Program-made: the position numbers and the translations under genes | NCBI GenBank assembly: GCA_019912845.1 | Contig: JAIOHU010000088.1 | Span: 1-37,340, forward strand | From: a bacterium | Lineage (GTDB): Bacteria; Electryoneota; Electryoneia; Electryoneales; Electryoneaceae | Length of the DNA: 37,340 nucleotides | Direction: 5' to 3' | Part shown: in pieces, positions 17,459-25,620 of the stretch | Layout: every line of letters starts with the position of its first letter | Position numbering within the stretch: the stretch's first letter is position 1 | Notes under the pieces: generated by a model | Databases searched by the model: none | What the model was told of the DNA's origin: nothing | Seen by the model: only the letters and a program-made list of their open reading frames with translations

Positions 17459-20400
17459 ATGTTTCTTGCAGATATATCTATTAAACGTCCGGTATTAATG
17501 ACCATGGTAATCATGGCGTTCGTGGTTATCGGACTATTCAGTTTCATGAGGTTGGGCATTGACCTGATGCCTGAAATTGATTTTCCATTTGTAACTGTGG
17601 TCACGGTTTATCCAGGGGCGGGACCTGAAGAGATTGAGTCGTTGATTAATGAACCTATGGAAGAAGAGGTGGGTTCGATCAGCGGGGTGAAGACGGTCTA
17701 CAGTATGGCGATGGAAGGAGTCAGCATGATTTTCATCGAGTTGAAACTCGGTGAAAATGTTGATATTCGTGCCATTGATGTTAAGGATAAAATCGACGCC
17801 ATCCGCTCCAATTTACCTGCAGATATTGAAAATCCGATTGTCCAGAAGTTCGAGGCGGGCTCTGAACCGATTATGAACCTTACGGTAACTGGTCCCTATA
17901 CGCTTCCTGAACTTTATGACCGGGTGGATCGTCTCATCAAACCCGAACTCGGAAAAATATCCGGTCTTGCAAGTATTGATATCGTTGGTGAACAGGAACG
18001 TGAGATCAAGATCGAGCTTTCTGCCAGCAAGATGAAGTCGTATGGCATCAGCCCGCTTCAGGTTGTCATGGCATTGGGTAGCGAAAACTGGAATTTGCCT
18101 GCGGGTCGAATCGAGAAGGGAAGGAAGGAGTACACCCTTCGTCTTTCCGGCGAATATGAAAGTATTCCTGATCTCAAAGCCACACGTATTCAGACTCCTT
18201 CGGGACCCATCCGTCTCGACAGGGTTGCACGGGTTCGTGACAGCTTTGCAGAAATGCGCGAAATGGCACGGTTTGACGGTCAGCCGACTATCGGTATGGA
18301 TATTATCAAACGTACCGACGCGAATACCGTTCAAGTTGCCAAAGATGTATTCAATCTGATTGAAAAGCTGGAAAAAAGGCTTCCGGAAGGAATGCACCTC
18401 GAGGTCGCACGTGACAATAGCCAGTTTATCGAAAACTCGGTTGCTGACACGCGCAGTAATCTCATTATGGGTATTCTGTTTACCGCCATTATTCTTTTCC
18501 TCTTCCTGCATAGTTGGCGGGGGACAGTCATTGCCGCATTGTCGATGCCGATCAGTATCATCGCAACATTTATCCTGGTAGATGCTGCTGGATTTACTCT
18601 GAACATGATGACACTGACCGCGCTTGCGATTTCGGTGGGAATTCTGGTGGTAAATGCCATTGTGGTTTTGGAAAATATTGAACGATTACATTCGGAAGGG
18701 ATGGATATAAAAACCGCAGCGTCGAAAGGTACCGGCGAAATTGCGATTGCGGTTGCAGCAGCGACGCTTACAAATATCGTGGTGTTTACCCCAATGGCGT
18801 TTATGCAGGGAATCATCGGTCTTTTCTTCAAACCCTTTGGATTAACAGTTGCATTCGCGACAATCTTCAGCCTTCTAATCAGTTTTACGCTAACACCAAT
18901 GATGGCATCACGACCCCTCAGGGGAATAGTCTATGTGATGGTCGGTTTGATAACGTTTTTCGCGACCTGGTTGTATATCGGCACGATCACAGCCATCATC
19001 CTGGTAGCCATAGTTTTATTTTTAGTGATCGCGGAACGTCTGGGACTGGTCGCTCGTTTTGGACGATTCTGGGACAAATGGTATGAAGAGCTGGCGAATG
19101 ATTACCGGGTTGGACTCAACTGGGCGATAAAGCACAGGTTTATTCTGATGGGTTCAGTGACCTTGTTATTCATGGTAGGAGTTTTTCTCTTCAGTTTCGT
19201 TGGCGCAGAGTTCTTCACAAAGTATGACGAACGAATGATGTCGGTTAATGTGGAGATGCCTGCAGGTTCGAGAATCGAGGAGACAAACCGGGTACTGTAT
19301 AACGTTGAAGAAGTGCTTGCGGAGTATAAAGAAGTTGAAACGGTTTATACCTCTGTAGGTAAGGGTAGCTCAGGCGATATGGGTGGCAGTCAGGGTGTGC
19401 AGTATGGCAGCATCATCGTAAAACTGCGTCCTCGTGCCGAAGGAAATTTCCCTCCAACCGCAGATGTTGTGAAAGAAGTGCGTACAAAACTAGCTGATAT
19501 TCCAGCAGCAGAAATTGTTGTTGCAGAGGCAACTCAGTTTGGTGGTGGAGGAGCCCAGGCTGATATCCAGCTTGAGCTTCAGGGACAGAACTTTGATTCG
19601 CTGCTGGTTGCTGCTGATAGAGCGGTGGAACTAATCCAGGCAACTGGGAAAGCGGTTGATGTCAGCAGTGACTGGGAAGTTGGCAAACCTGAAGTTGTGA
19701 TTCGACCTGATCGCATACGTCTGTCTGATGTTGGCGCCTCTGTTCAGGATATCGCGCTTATCCTACGTACTCTTTTCGAGGGTACTGTCGCTACGCAATA
19801 TCGTGAAGAGGGTGAAGAGTATGATGTTCGAGTGCGTCTGGTGGAAGAGGATCGCAACAAGGTTGATCAGGTAGGTGATCTGATTTTACCCCTCCCATCC
19901 GGGTATGTGCCATTGAAAGATGTTGCACAGGTCGAATTTGGTTCAGGTCCGACGCAAGTCTCACGTAAAAACAAACAGCGTATCATCACTATCAGTGCTA
20001 ATGTGGCTACCGGGACGATGGGCGAACTTCAGACAACCATTGCCAATGCGCTTGAATTGCCACCAACTCCACCATCACAGATGATGAAGGATGTTTTGAG
20101 CGGAACAAGCAGTGCGACACCGCTTCCAAGCCCGAAGCTGCCACGTGGAGTGACCGCTTACTTCGGCGGTATGGCTGAAATGATGGCAGATTCCTTTTCC
20201 AGTCTCTTCCAGGCATTGGTGCTGGCGATTATTCTGACCTATATGCTGCTTGCAGCGATCATGGAAAGTTACCGTTTCCCGCTTATCATCATGATGACTT
20301 TACCGCTTGCGCTGGTTGGTGTTTCCATGGCGTTGGTGATTACAGGAAAATCAATTTCGATGTTCTCGTTGATGTCCATGGTCATGCTGGTTGGAATTGT

Positions 20401-20728
20401 GGTGAACAATGGTATTCTCCTGATTGACTATACAGAGCATTTAAGACGTGAGGAGAAAAAGAGCCTCTTTGATGCGGTGCTTACTGCCTGCCCGATTCGT
20501 CTACGTCCGATTATCATGAGTTCATTGGCTACGGCACTGGGTATGCTGCCACTGGCAATGGGGTTGGGTGAAGGTGGTGAATTCCGCGCCCCGATGGCGA
20601 TTGTTGCGATTGGTGGTTTGCTGGTTTCGACATCCCTCGCTGTCTTTGTTGTTCCGGTGATGTACGTCATGATGGAAACACGACGTGAGAAAAAAGAAGC
20701 AAAACTTCTGGCAAAAGGCAAAGCATAA
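17459..20728 (+). CDS. RND-family efflux permease (AcrB-like, atypical relay)
   Basis: A 1089-residue inner-membrane pump subunit of the HAE1-like RND superfamily, slightly longer than AcrB. Start FLADISIKRPVLMTMVIMAF is classic for the family; twelve hydrophobic segments in the usual 1+5+1+5 pattern flank two large periplasmic loops (porter domains with GPEEIESLINEPMEEEVGSI and GSGPTQVSRKNKQRIITISA). In TM4 the usual Asp-Asp pair is replaced: GILVVNAIVVLEN has V398-N399. In TM10 the usual Lys is replaced by Asn: GIVVNNGILLIDY (N983). These positions form the proton relay in AcrB, so coupling may differ. AGGA lies eight bases before ATG 17459. It closes the TetR-TolC-adaptor-RND operon; substrate unknown. 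Confidence 0.93.
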   Translation: MFLADISIKRPVLMTMVIMAFVVIGLFSFMRLGIDLMPEIDFPFVTVVTVYPGAGPEEIESLINEPMEEEVGSISGVKTVYSMAMEGVSMIFIELKLGENVDIRAIDVKDKIDAIRSNLPADIENPIVQKFEAGSEPIMNLTVTGPYTLPELYDRVDRLIKPELGKISGLASIDIVGEQEREIKIELSASKMKSYGISPLQVVMALGSENWNLPAGRIEKGRKEYTLRLSGEYESIPDLKATRIQTPSGPIRLDRVARVRDSFAEMREMARFDGQPTIGMDIIKRTDANTVQVAKDVFNLIEKLEKRLPEGMHLEVARDNSQFIENSVADTRSNLIMGILFTAIILFLFLHSWRGTVIAALSMPISIIATFILVDAAGFTLNMMTLTALAISVGILVVNAIVVLENIERLHSEGMDIKTAASKGTGEIAIAVAAATLTNIVVFTPMAFMQGIIGLFFKPFGLTVAFATIFSLLISFTLTPMMASRPLRGIVYVMVGLITFFATWLYIGTITAIILVAIVLFLVIAERLGLVARFGRFWDKWYEELANDYRVGLNWAIKHRFILMGSVTLLFMVGVFLFSFVGAEFFTKYDERMMSVNVEMPAGSRIEETNRVLYNVEEVLAEYKEVETVYTSVGKGSSGDMGGSQGVQYGSIIVKLRPRAEGNFPPTADVVKEVRTKLADIPAAEIVVAEATQFGGGGAQADIQLELQGQNFDSLLVAADRAVELIQATGKAVDVSSDWEVGKPEVVIRPDRIRLSDVGASVQDIALILRTLFEGTVATQYREEGEEYDVRVRLVEEDRNKVDQVGDLILPLPSGYVPLKDVAQVEFGSGPTQVSRKNKQRIITISANVATGTMGELQTTIANALELPPTPPSQMMKDVLSGTSSATPLPSPKLPRGVTAYFGGMAEMMADSFSSLFQALVLAIILTYMLLAAIMESYRFPLIIMMTLPLALVGVSMALVITGKSISMFSLMSMVMLVGIVVNNGILLIDYTEHLRREEKKSLFDAVLTACPIRLRPIIMSSLATALGMLPLAMGLGEGGEFRAPMAIVAIGGLLVSTSLAVFVVPVMYVMMETRREKKEAKLLAKGKA

Positions 20729-20762
20729 AATTCAATAAAAAGATCAGAATTAGAGTACTATT

Positions 20763-20792
20763 GATAATAGCTCCCACTGCGGAGCTATTATC
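20763..20792. terminator. Bidirectional hairpin between convergent genes
   Basis: Perfect 12-bp stem GATAATAGCTCC / GGAGCTATTATC with a 6-base loop. It lies between the RND stop and the stop of the minus-strand GNAT gene, overlapping the latter. There is no strong T-run, so termination strength is uncertain. Confidence 0.7.
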
Positions 20793-21366
20793 ATTCAGGC
20801 TTATAATATCTCATGATCGGTCTGGTTTCGCTTCGTCTTGCAACCTCCTCAAAGCCAACTGTACGGAAGGTTGAAGCGATGCCAGTATACACAAATGGAG
20901 CTGGACGGTTTTCCGTGATATCATAAGGATAGGCTTCAAGTACCTCACAACCATTTGCAAACGCATAGTCGATTGCTGAACGGATAAGGAACTGGTTTAC
21001 TCCCTGACGTCGTACTTCCTTTGCGACGAAAAAACAGACAATCGACCATAAATTATCAGCATCATCAACTGGTTTAAGGATACGTGATGTTTTGAAGCGA
21101 ACAAATTCTTCACGTGGTGCCAGAGATATCCAGCCGACAGGACGTTCTCCCGCGTAAGCCAACAGACCTGGTACTCTTCCGGTATCAACGAGCGATTTCA
21201 TTTCATCATGAAGTCCATCGCCCTTGTCTTGCTTGAACTCCTGATTCGTCACCCGCCAGAACATGCACCAGCAACCACCACAGGCACCATTTTTTCCGAA
21301 GAGCTGTTCAAAATCTGACCATCGTTCGGTTGTCAGGGGATGTGATGTGAGATTTGTTTTATTCAC
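20791..21366 (-). CDS. GNAT-family N-acetyltransferase
   Basis: A 191-residue acetyl-CoA-dependent acyltransferase. The N-terminal GACGGCWCMFWR segment marks a subgroup of GNAT proteins; the core shows GLLAYAGERPVGWISLAPRE (strands 2-4), WSIVCFFVAKEVRRQGVNQF (motif A: Val-x-x-x-x-Arg-x-x-Gly, slightly degenerate as RRQGVNQ) and AIDYAFANGCEVLEAYPYD, then FRTVGFEEVARR near the end. Substrate cannot be read from the sequence. GTG 21366 is preferred, with GGAG a few bases upstream; ATG 21393 is in frame without an SD. It is convergent with the RND gene. Confidence 0.87.
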   Translation of the reverse strand: MNKTNLTSHPLTTERWSDFEQLFGKNGACGGCWCMFWRVTNQEFKQDKGDGLHDEMKSLVDTGRVPGLLAYAGERPVGWISLAPREEFVRFKTSRILKPVDDADNLWSIVCFFVAKEVRRQGVNQFLIRSAIDYAFANGCEVLEAYPYDITENRPAPFVYTGIASTFRTVGFEEVARRSETRPIMRYYKPE

Positions 21367-21430
21367 GATTACTCCACTTGTTTTCTCTCTCATAGTTATT
21401 CCAATTTCGGTTGTTGCTGAAGATTCCTCC

Positions 21431-21467
21431 GCGTCATTCCAGCAGGGTGTTAGCTTGAATCCAAGAG
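21431..21467. repeat. REP-like palindrome, copy 4
   Basis: GCGTC-ATTCCAGC (21436-21443), 9-base loop, GCTTGAAT (21453-21460, one mismatch to the arm), CCAAGAG. It lies in the 345-base region between the divergent GNAT gene and the small-membrane-protein array; the rest of that region holds the degenerate structured element at 21547-21607. Confidence 0.68.
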
Positions 21468-21546
21468 CTATCTTAACAATACGAACGGTTTAGCAAAACT
21501 GCCAGAAGAACTTAAATGCAATGCTGAATTGCGTGGTATCTGTCCC

Positions 21547-21607
21547 AGTTGTAACAACTCCGTCTTGTTAAATGTAATTTGTTAGACCCTGGATAAATCA
21601 AGAGCCA
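21547..21607 (+). other. Degenerate copy of the cloverleaf element
   Basis: GTTAGACCCTGGATAAATC (21581-21599) and the following GAGCCA match 22382-22408 at 26 of 27 positions. Upstream, AGTTG-TAA-CAACT (21547-21559) is a hairpin in the place of the third stem of the better copy, though its sequence differs, and GTCT/AGAC (21562-21565/21584-21587) can pair in the place of its fourth stem. The outer stems are not recognisable. It lies 100 bases before the first paralogous small gene. Confidence 0.45.
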
Positions 21608-21711
21608 GAAAAAGTATATCAAAATCCAATATCGAATAAATGCCTTAATACTTCTAGGTTCGGGAAAATGTTTATGTATATTATGAAACGGTAACGGTAA
21701 GGACTGATTCT

Positions 21712-21981
21712 ATGTATCGTGAATACATCATCGGTGCAATTTGTGTCTATATGATTCTCACTGGAAGTCTCCCGGGTATTTCACGTGTACTGCCATATTC
21801 AAACCCTCTCTCCATTGAAGGTATTTATGGCAGGGCAGCGGGGTTGTTTGTTTTCATTGGTTACTTGAGCTTGAAATCTACCGGATTCTATTTTTTCCCG
21901 CTTTTTCTGATGGGTGCTGGATTAATATTGTTCATTCTTGGACTGCTCAAAGGAGTAGATCGGATTAGAAACATACGGTAG
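21712..21981 (+). CDS. Small two-TM protein, paralogue 1 of 4
   Basis: 89 residues, two hydrophobic segments (YIIGAICVYMILTGSLPGI and FFPLFLMGAGLILFILGLL) plus a weaker hydrophobic stretch in the middle. Conserved with its three neighbours: ILTGSLPGI, then the loop PYSNPLSIEGIYGRAAGLF, and the C-terminal LLKGVDRIRNIR. The loop GR and the basic tail after the last membrane segment are the most conserved parts. No known family recognised. TAAGGA lies about nine bases before ATG 21712. First gene of a same-strand array; the next starts 33 bases downstream, so they are probably co-transcribed. Function unknown; membrane location is well supported. Confidence 0.75.
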   Translation: MYREYIIGAICVYMILTGSLPGISRVLPYSNPLSIEGIYGRAAGLFVFIGYLSLKSTGFYFFPLFLMGAGLILFILGLLKGVDRIRNIR

Positions 21982-22014
21982 ATAATTTTCTTACAGCTAT
22001 TGGAGTTTTGCAGC

Positions 22015-22275
22015 ATGGTCGGATTTATAATAATTGGTACTGTTTGTGTCAGCCTGATTCTAACGGGCAGCCTTCCGGGTATAGCATACCTGATGCCTTA
22101 TTCAGCTCCATTATCCACTGACGGTATTTATGGCAGGGCTGCAGGGGTTTCCTTTCTCCTTGGGTTTTTAGGTGTTGGTGGCACCATAATTTCTATACTT
22201 TTAATGATGGGTGGTCTGGTACTGTTGATAATCGGCTTGCTTAAAGGAGTTGATCAGCTCAGAACATTTAAATAG
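22015..22275 (+). CDS. Small two-TM protein, paralogue 2 of 4
   Basis: 86 residues. Segments FIIIGTVCVSLILTGSLPGI and IISILLMMGGLVLLIIGLL flank PYSAPLSTDGIYGRAAGVSF; the tail is KGVDQLRTFK. It shares about half its residues with paralogue 1 and more with paralogue 3. ATG 22015 is chosen because GGAG (22002-22005) is nine bases upstream; an in-frame TTG at 22000 precedes the SD. It follows paralogue 1 closely and is itself followed by the cloverleaf element. Function unknown. Confidence 0.75.
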   Translation: MVGFIIIGTVCVSLILTGSLPGIAYLMPYSAPLSTDGIYGRAAGVSFLLGFLGVGGTIISILLMMGGLVLLIIGLLKGVDQLRTFK

Positions 22276-22308
22276 ATGAAAGGTATGAGTGTAAGTAGCA
22301 GGTGCAAT

Positions 22309-22437
22309 AGTGGGTTGATTCATACGTTTTGACGGTTGGCATTGGACTTGTCCAATGTCTAATATCTCTGGTAATGGACCCGTTAGACCCTGGATAAATC
22401 CAGAGCCAACCTGCCATTTCAGGTGAATCAACCCACT
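22309..22437 (+). other. Structured cloverleaf-like element (RNA or MITE)
   Basis: A 129-base element made almost wholly of nested inverted repeats. Outer stem: AGTGGGTTGATTCA (22309-22322) with TGAATCAACCCACT (22424-22437), 14 bp perfect. After 11- and 12-base internal loops comes GGTTGGC (22334-22340) with GCCAACC (22405-22411). Inside are three hairpins with almost no linker: ATTGGAC-TT-GTCCAAT (22341-22356), GTCTAA (22357-22362) with TTAGAC (22383-22388) closing a 20-base loop, and CTGGAT-AA-ATCCAG (22390-22403). This is a four-way junction. It lies between paralogues 2 and 3. Either a structured RNA (leader or riboregulator) or a small palindromic mobile element; I see no target-site duplication and no tRNA T-loop. 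Confidence 0.7.
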
Positions 22438-22467
22438 CAGGTCAAATAAATTTTGAGGAATATTGCA

Positions 22468-22737
22468 ATGATAGTCTCCCTAATTGTCGGTTTTGTTTGT
22501 GTCAGCCTGATTATAACAGGCAGCGTTCCAGGATTATCCTATGTTGTCCCCTATTCCAAGCCCTTATCTACTGACGGTGTTTTTGGCAGGGCGGCAGGTG
22601 TGTTATTTTTGTTGGGATATTCGGGACTGACTTTTGGTGATAGTCAACTTATTCCGATCGTTCTGATGGGAATTGGATTGATACTTCTGATCATTGGATT
22701 GCTTAAAGGAGTAGATCAGTTACGCACCTTCAAATGA
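22468..22737 (+). CDS. Small two-TM protein, paralogue 3 of 4
   Basis: 89 residues. Segments IVSLIVGFVCVSLIITGSVP and LIPIVLMGIGLILLIIGLL flank PYSKPLSTDGVFGRAAGVLF; the tail KGVDQLRTFK is identical to that of paralogue 2. ATG 22468 has GAGGA eight bases upstream; an in-frame TTG at 22453 overlaps the SD region and is rejected. The cloverleaf element ends 30 bases before this start, so its fold could affect access to the ribosome site. Function unknown. Confidence 0.75.
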   Translation: MIVSLIVGFVCVSLIITGSVPGLSYVVPYSKPLSTDGVFGRAAGVLFLLGYSGLTFGDSQLIPIVLMGIGLILLIIGLLKGVDQLRTFK

Positions 22738-22807
22738 GTCAACTCTTACCCTCGTTGATTCTATTTAACACATTTTAATTCTTCGGTTGCGGATTTGAAG
22801 TTGACTC
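22736..22807 (+). repeat. Inverted repeat between paralogues 3 and 4
   Basis: GAGTCAACT (22736-22744) and AGTTGACTC (22799-22807) are a perfect 9-bp inverted repeat enclosing 54 bases. It begins within the stop codon of paralogue 3 and might act as a transcript end or separator; no T-run follows. Confidence 0.5.
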
Positions 22808-22857
22808 GCTAAATTCCTGTAATACTCTGAGACCACAATTGGTGATCGGCAGAAAAA

Positions 22858-23100
22858 ATGAGTCTAGTCTTCTACATTGTATGCATCTCATTGATCTTGA
22901 CCGGAGGTGTGCCCTCCACTCGGATTATCAAGCGACCAGCTGTGCCTGTATTCTCGAATGATTTATTTTATGGAAGATTGGCTGGGTTATTTTTACTCGC
23001 AGGATATATTGGAATTCCAGTCATTCTCATCGGTTTTGGACTTATCTTCCTCATCATTGGAATCGTAAAAGCAATTGATGGGGTACGCACAATCCGTTAA
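22858..23100 (+). CDS. Small two-TM protein, diverged paralogue 4 of 4
   Basis: 80 residues, shorter and more diverged than the others: SLVFYIVCISLILTGGVPST, then VFSNDLFYGRLAGLFLLAGY, then IPVILIGFGLIFLIIGIV with tail KAIDGVRTIR. It keeps the LTGG-P turn, the YGR-AG motif and the Asp-x-x-Arg tail. The first membrane segment starts almost at once, with no N-terminal extension. The ribosome site before ATG 22858 is weak, so it may rely on coupling or be poorly expressed. Function unknown. Confidence 0.68.
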   Translation: MSLVFYIVCISLILTGGVPSTRIIKRPAVPVFSNDLFYGRLAGLFLLAGYIGIPVILIGFGLIFLIIGIVKAIDGVRTIR

Positions 23101-23237
23101 AAGAGAATTGCTTTACCTTTTATAATAGACCTATATTTCAAAAAAAACACACCACAAACCTTGGAGGGGTAACATTCATCCTTGTGCTAAGTTAGTTTTC
23201 TTACGATTTTCCTGAGTCAACAGTATAAGAGGATGCC

Positions 23238-25610
23238 ATGAAACCCCGAATTTTCAATCAAATTTTATTGATACTTGCCGGACTGTTTCTCTCCAGCTCG
23301 TTCGCCTATTCCCAATGGCGGACAGTAACTGCGGGACGTAAACCTACTCAACTTGCTGTAACCACAGATGCAGTATGGGCTTCCAGTGAAGGAGGATTAC
23401 TGAAGTTCGACCCCGTGACTGAAAAGCTTGAATTCTGGAACATTGACCAGGGGCTATTTTCCAATGAGCTGAGTTGCATCGCCATCGAACCCGGGACAGA
23501 AATTCTCTGGATCGGTTATGAGAATGGCGGACTCGACCGTTTTGATTCTCGCTCGGGACACTTGGTGCAACGGGTCATGGATTTTTACAATGAGCCAAAC
23601 ATTTTCACCGTTAATAGCATTTCTTTTGGTGATGGTGCAGCGTTGGTTTGTACTGACCTCGGTGTTTCACGTATGGAACCAGTCACCAATGATGATATAT
23701 GGGTTGTTGAGGATACTTATCGTCGCTTCGGAACCTGGGAAACTGCGGCATTTGCAGCGGGAATCGGACAGAATGCAATTTTTGTTGGCACCAACCGAGG
23801 ATTGGCGAAAGCATCGCTGGATAGCAACCTCGCTGAGGTCAGCAGTTGGGAGCTTTTTGCGTTTGGTGACACCTTTCAGGACACTCTGCAAAACCAGGAA
23901 AACAAGATTCAATTGATCAAGATGATTGATGGCGAAGTATATGCGGCGGTTCGCAATATCGCCATGTACAAATATGAGAATAATGATTTTGTGCGTGTCG
24001 GCAACGCCAACCAACCGAACGGTATCTCATCCGATGATCAGGGAAATCTCTACCTCGCTTCGTTTTTGGGGATATTTCAACTTGACGAGACTCAAAACCG
24101 CTGGGTTCTGATTGATGATGCTGATCCTCTCAACCAGAAAACCTGGGATGTCATCTATGCATTCGGCGACATTTTCGCCGCCATGGATACTGGAGGGGAT
24201 ATTACAGGTGGTATTGGTCGGTTTGTTGACAATCAGTGGGCGATTTACAGCACAAATACCCCGGGCGGCAATGTGATCAACCATATTGAAGTCAGTCCTG
24301 CCGGTGATATCTGGATTGCTGCTGGTCTGAATTTCGAAGGAGCAATACGTGCGCGCGGTGTTTACGGCTTGATTGATGGAAACTGGCTCAGCTATTCAGC
24401 GCAGACAATCCCGCAACCAGTCTTCACCTATGCAGTGCAGGGAGTTGGGTTTGATTCGAAGGGCGGAGTCTGGGTGGGCAGTCGTGGCAGTGGGATGTTG
24501 TACATCGAACCCTCTGGCGACTATTCCTATTTTGATTCCATGGATTCAACTGGTGCACATCTTTACCCGTACCGTTCCAATGATAATTTTGTACTCGTGG
24601 GCGATTTTGTTGAGGATCCCCAGGGTGGAATGTGGATCACAAACCCTGAGAATTATCAGGAGAAACCATTAGCGTATATCCCACTCGAATGGCACGATGA
24701 CCACTCCGTGGATTGGATTTATTATGGTGCACCGCAGGGTATCGACAATCCTTTCATCAGCAAGATGATCATGGATAAACAAAACCGTCTCTGGCTCTCG
24801 CCCCTCAGTGCAGCGGGTAGTTTCCGTCCCCTGACCCTGCTCGATCCAAAAGGGACACCTTCTGATCCCAGCGACGATGAGGTTTCCTATTTTAACTTTC
24901 CCACTAACAACGTCGGCTTCGGGAGTGTTACTGCACTTGAACAGACTGCCGATGGCTTGCTCTGGTTTGGCGGAAGTGATAGCCTCTACTACACCAACCC
25001 ATCAGATTCAGTTCATCAGATTCAATTTACTGCTGTAAGTCTACCACAGGGTACACGTGTGCATGCGTTGGAAGCAGACCCTTTGGACAATCTCTGGGTG
25101 GGAACTGATTTTGGTGTCTATGCGCTTGGTGCAGATCGTTTTGGCTGGATTCACGGCTACACCACTGAAAGCGGGCAATACCCAAGTCCGCTTGTGGATG
25201 ATGTTATCAATGCTCTCTATCTCGAACCAGTGTCAGGTGATCTCTATATCGGTACCAGCAAAGGACTGTCAATTCTAACAACTTCCTACCGTGATCTACG
25301 CGGTGAATACAGCAAGCTGACAGTCAAACCGCAACCTTTCCTTGTCGGAGATGGTCAGCTCCATTCGCTTCAATTCTTTGGTGATATCTTGCAGAGTGAG
25401 TCCGGTGGGGGACGTGTACGTGAGATACGGATTTTTACTGTTTCCGGCAGGCTGGTACGCACTCTCAACCGTTCCGAGGCATCCTTCGGCTGGGATGGAC
25501 GGAATGACGATGGTGAGTTTGTTGCGACGGGTGTCTATATGATCCTCGCTATAGACGATTCGGGCAGCACTGAAGTGGGAAAGGCTGCGGTGGTACGAAG
25601 TGACAGGTAG
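23238..25610 (+). CDS. Secreted beta-propeller protein, PorZ-like
   Basis: 790 residues, exported (signal peptide NQILLILAGLFLSSSFAYSQ). Many propeller-blade motifs of the two-component-regulator-propeller type: VWASSEGGLLKF, LWIGYENGGLDRF, IFVGTNRGLAKA, LWFGGSDSLYYT, LWVGTDFGVYAL and LYIGTSKGLSIL, enough for two propellers. The C-terminal ~75 residues (VREIRIFTVSGRLVRTL, GWDGRNDDGEFVATGVY) form a FlgD/T9SS-type Ig-like domain, though the YPNPFN motif is missing. PorZ, the T9SS attachment-complex protein, has two propellers and such a C-terminal domain, and the first ~120 residues resemble its N-terminal blades. With T9SS cargo nearby, a PorZ-like role is possible but unproven; it could simply be a cargo. 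AGAGG precedes ATG 23238. Confidence 0.8.
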   Translation: MKPRIFNQILLILAGLFLSSSFAYSQWRTVTAGRKPTQLAVTTDAVWASSEGGLLKFDPVTEKLEFWNIDQGLFSNELSCIAIEPGTEILWIGYENGGLDRFDSRSGHLVQRVMDFYNEPNIFTVNSISFGDGAALVCTDLGVSRMEPVTNDDIWVVEDTYRRFGTWETAAFAAGIGQNAIFVGTNRGLAKASLDSNLAEVSSWELFAFGDTFQDTLQNQENKIQLIKMIDGEVYAAVRNIAMYKYENNDFVRVGNANQPNGISSDDQGNLYLASFLGIFQLDETQNRWVLIDDADPLNQKTWDVIYAFGDIFAAMDTGGDITGGIGRFVDNQWAIYSTNTPGGNVINHIEVSPAGDIWIAAGLNFEGAIRARGVYGLIDGNWLSYSAQTIPQPVFTYAVQGVGFDSKGGVWVGSRGSGMLYIEPSGDYSYFDSMDSTGAHLYPYRSNDNFVLVGDFVEDPQGGMWITNPENYQEKPLAYIPLEWHDDHSVDWIYYGAPQGIDNPFISKMIMDKQNRLWLSPLSAAGSFRPLTLLDPKGTPSDPSDDEVSYFNFPTNNVGFGSVTALEQTADGLLWFGGSDSLYYTNPSDSVHQIQFTAVSLPQGTRVHALEADPLDNLWVGTDFGVYALGADRFGWIHGYTTESGQYPSPLVDDVINALYLEPVSGDLYIGTSKGLSILTTSYRDLRGEYSKLTVKPQPFLVGDGQLHSLQFFGDILQSESGGGRVREIRIFTVSGRLVRTLNRSEASFGWDGRNDDGEFVATGVYMILAIDDSGSTEVGKAAVVRSDR

Positions 25611-25620
25611 GTGAAGCTGT

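Noticed and set aside
22334-22411. tRNA-like cloverleaf
   Set aside because: The 7-bp outer stem and three arms look tRNA-like, but there is no GTTCRA T-loop, no linker bases at positions 8-9 and a 20-base middle loop, so it is not a tRNA.
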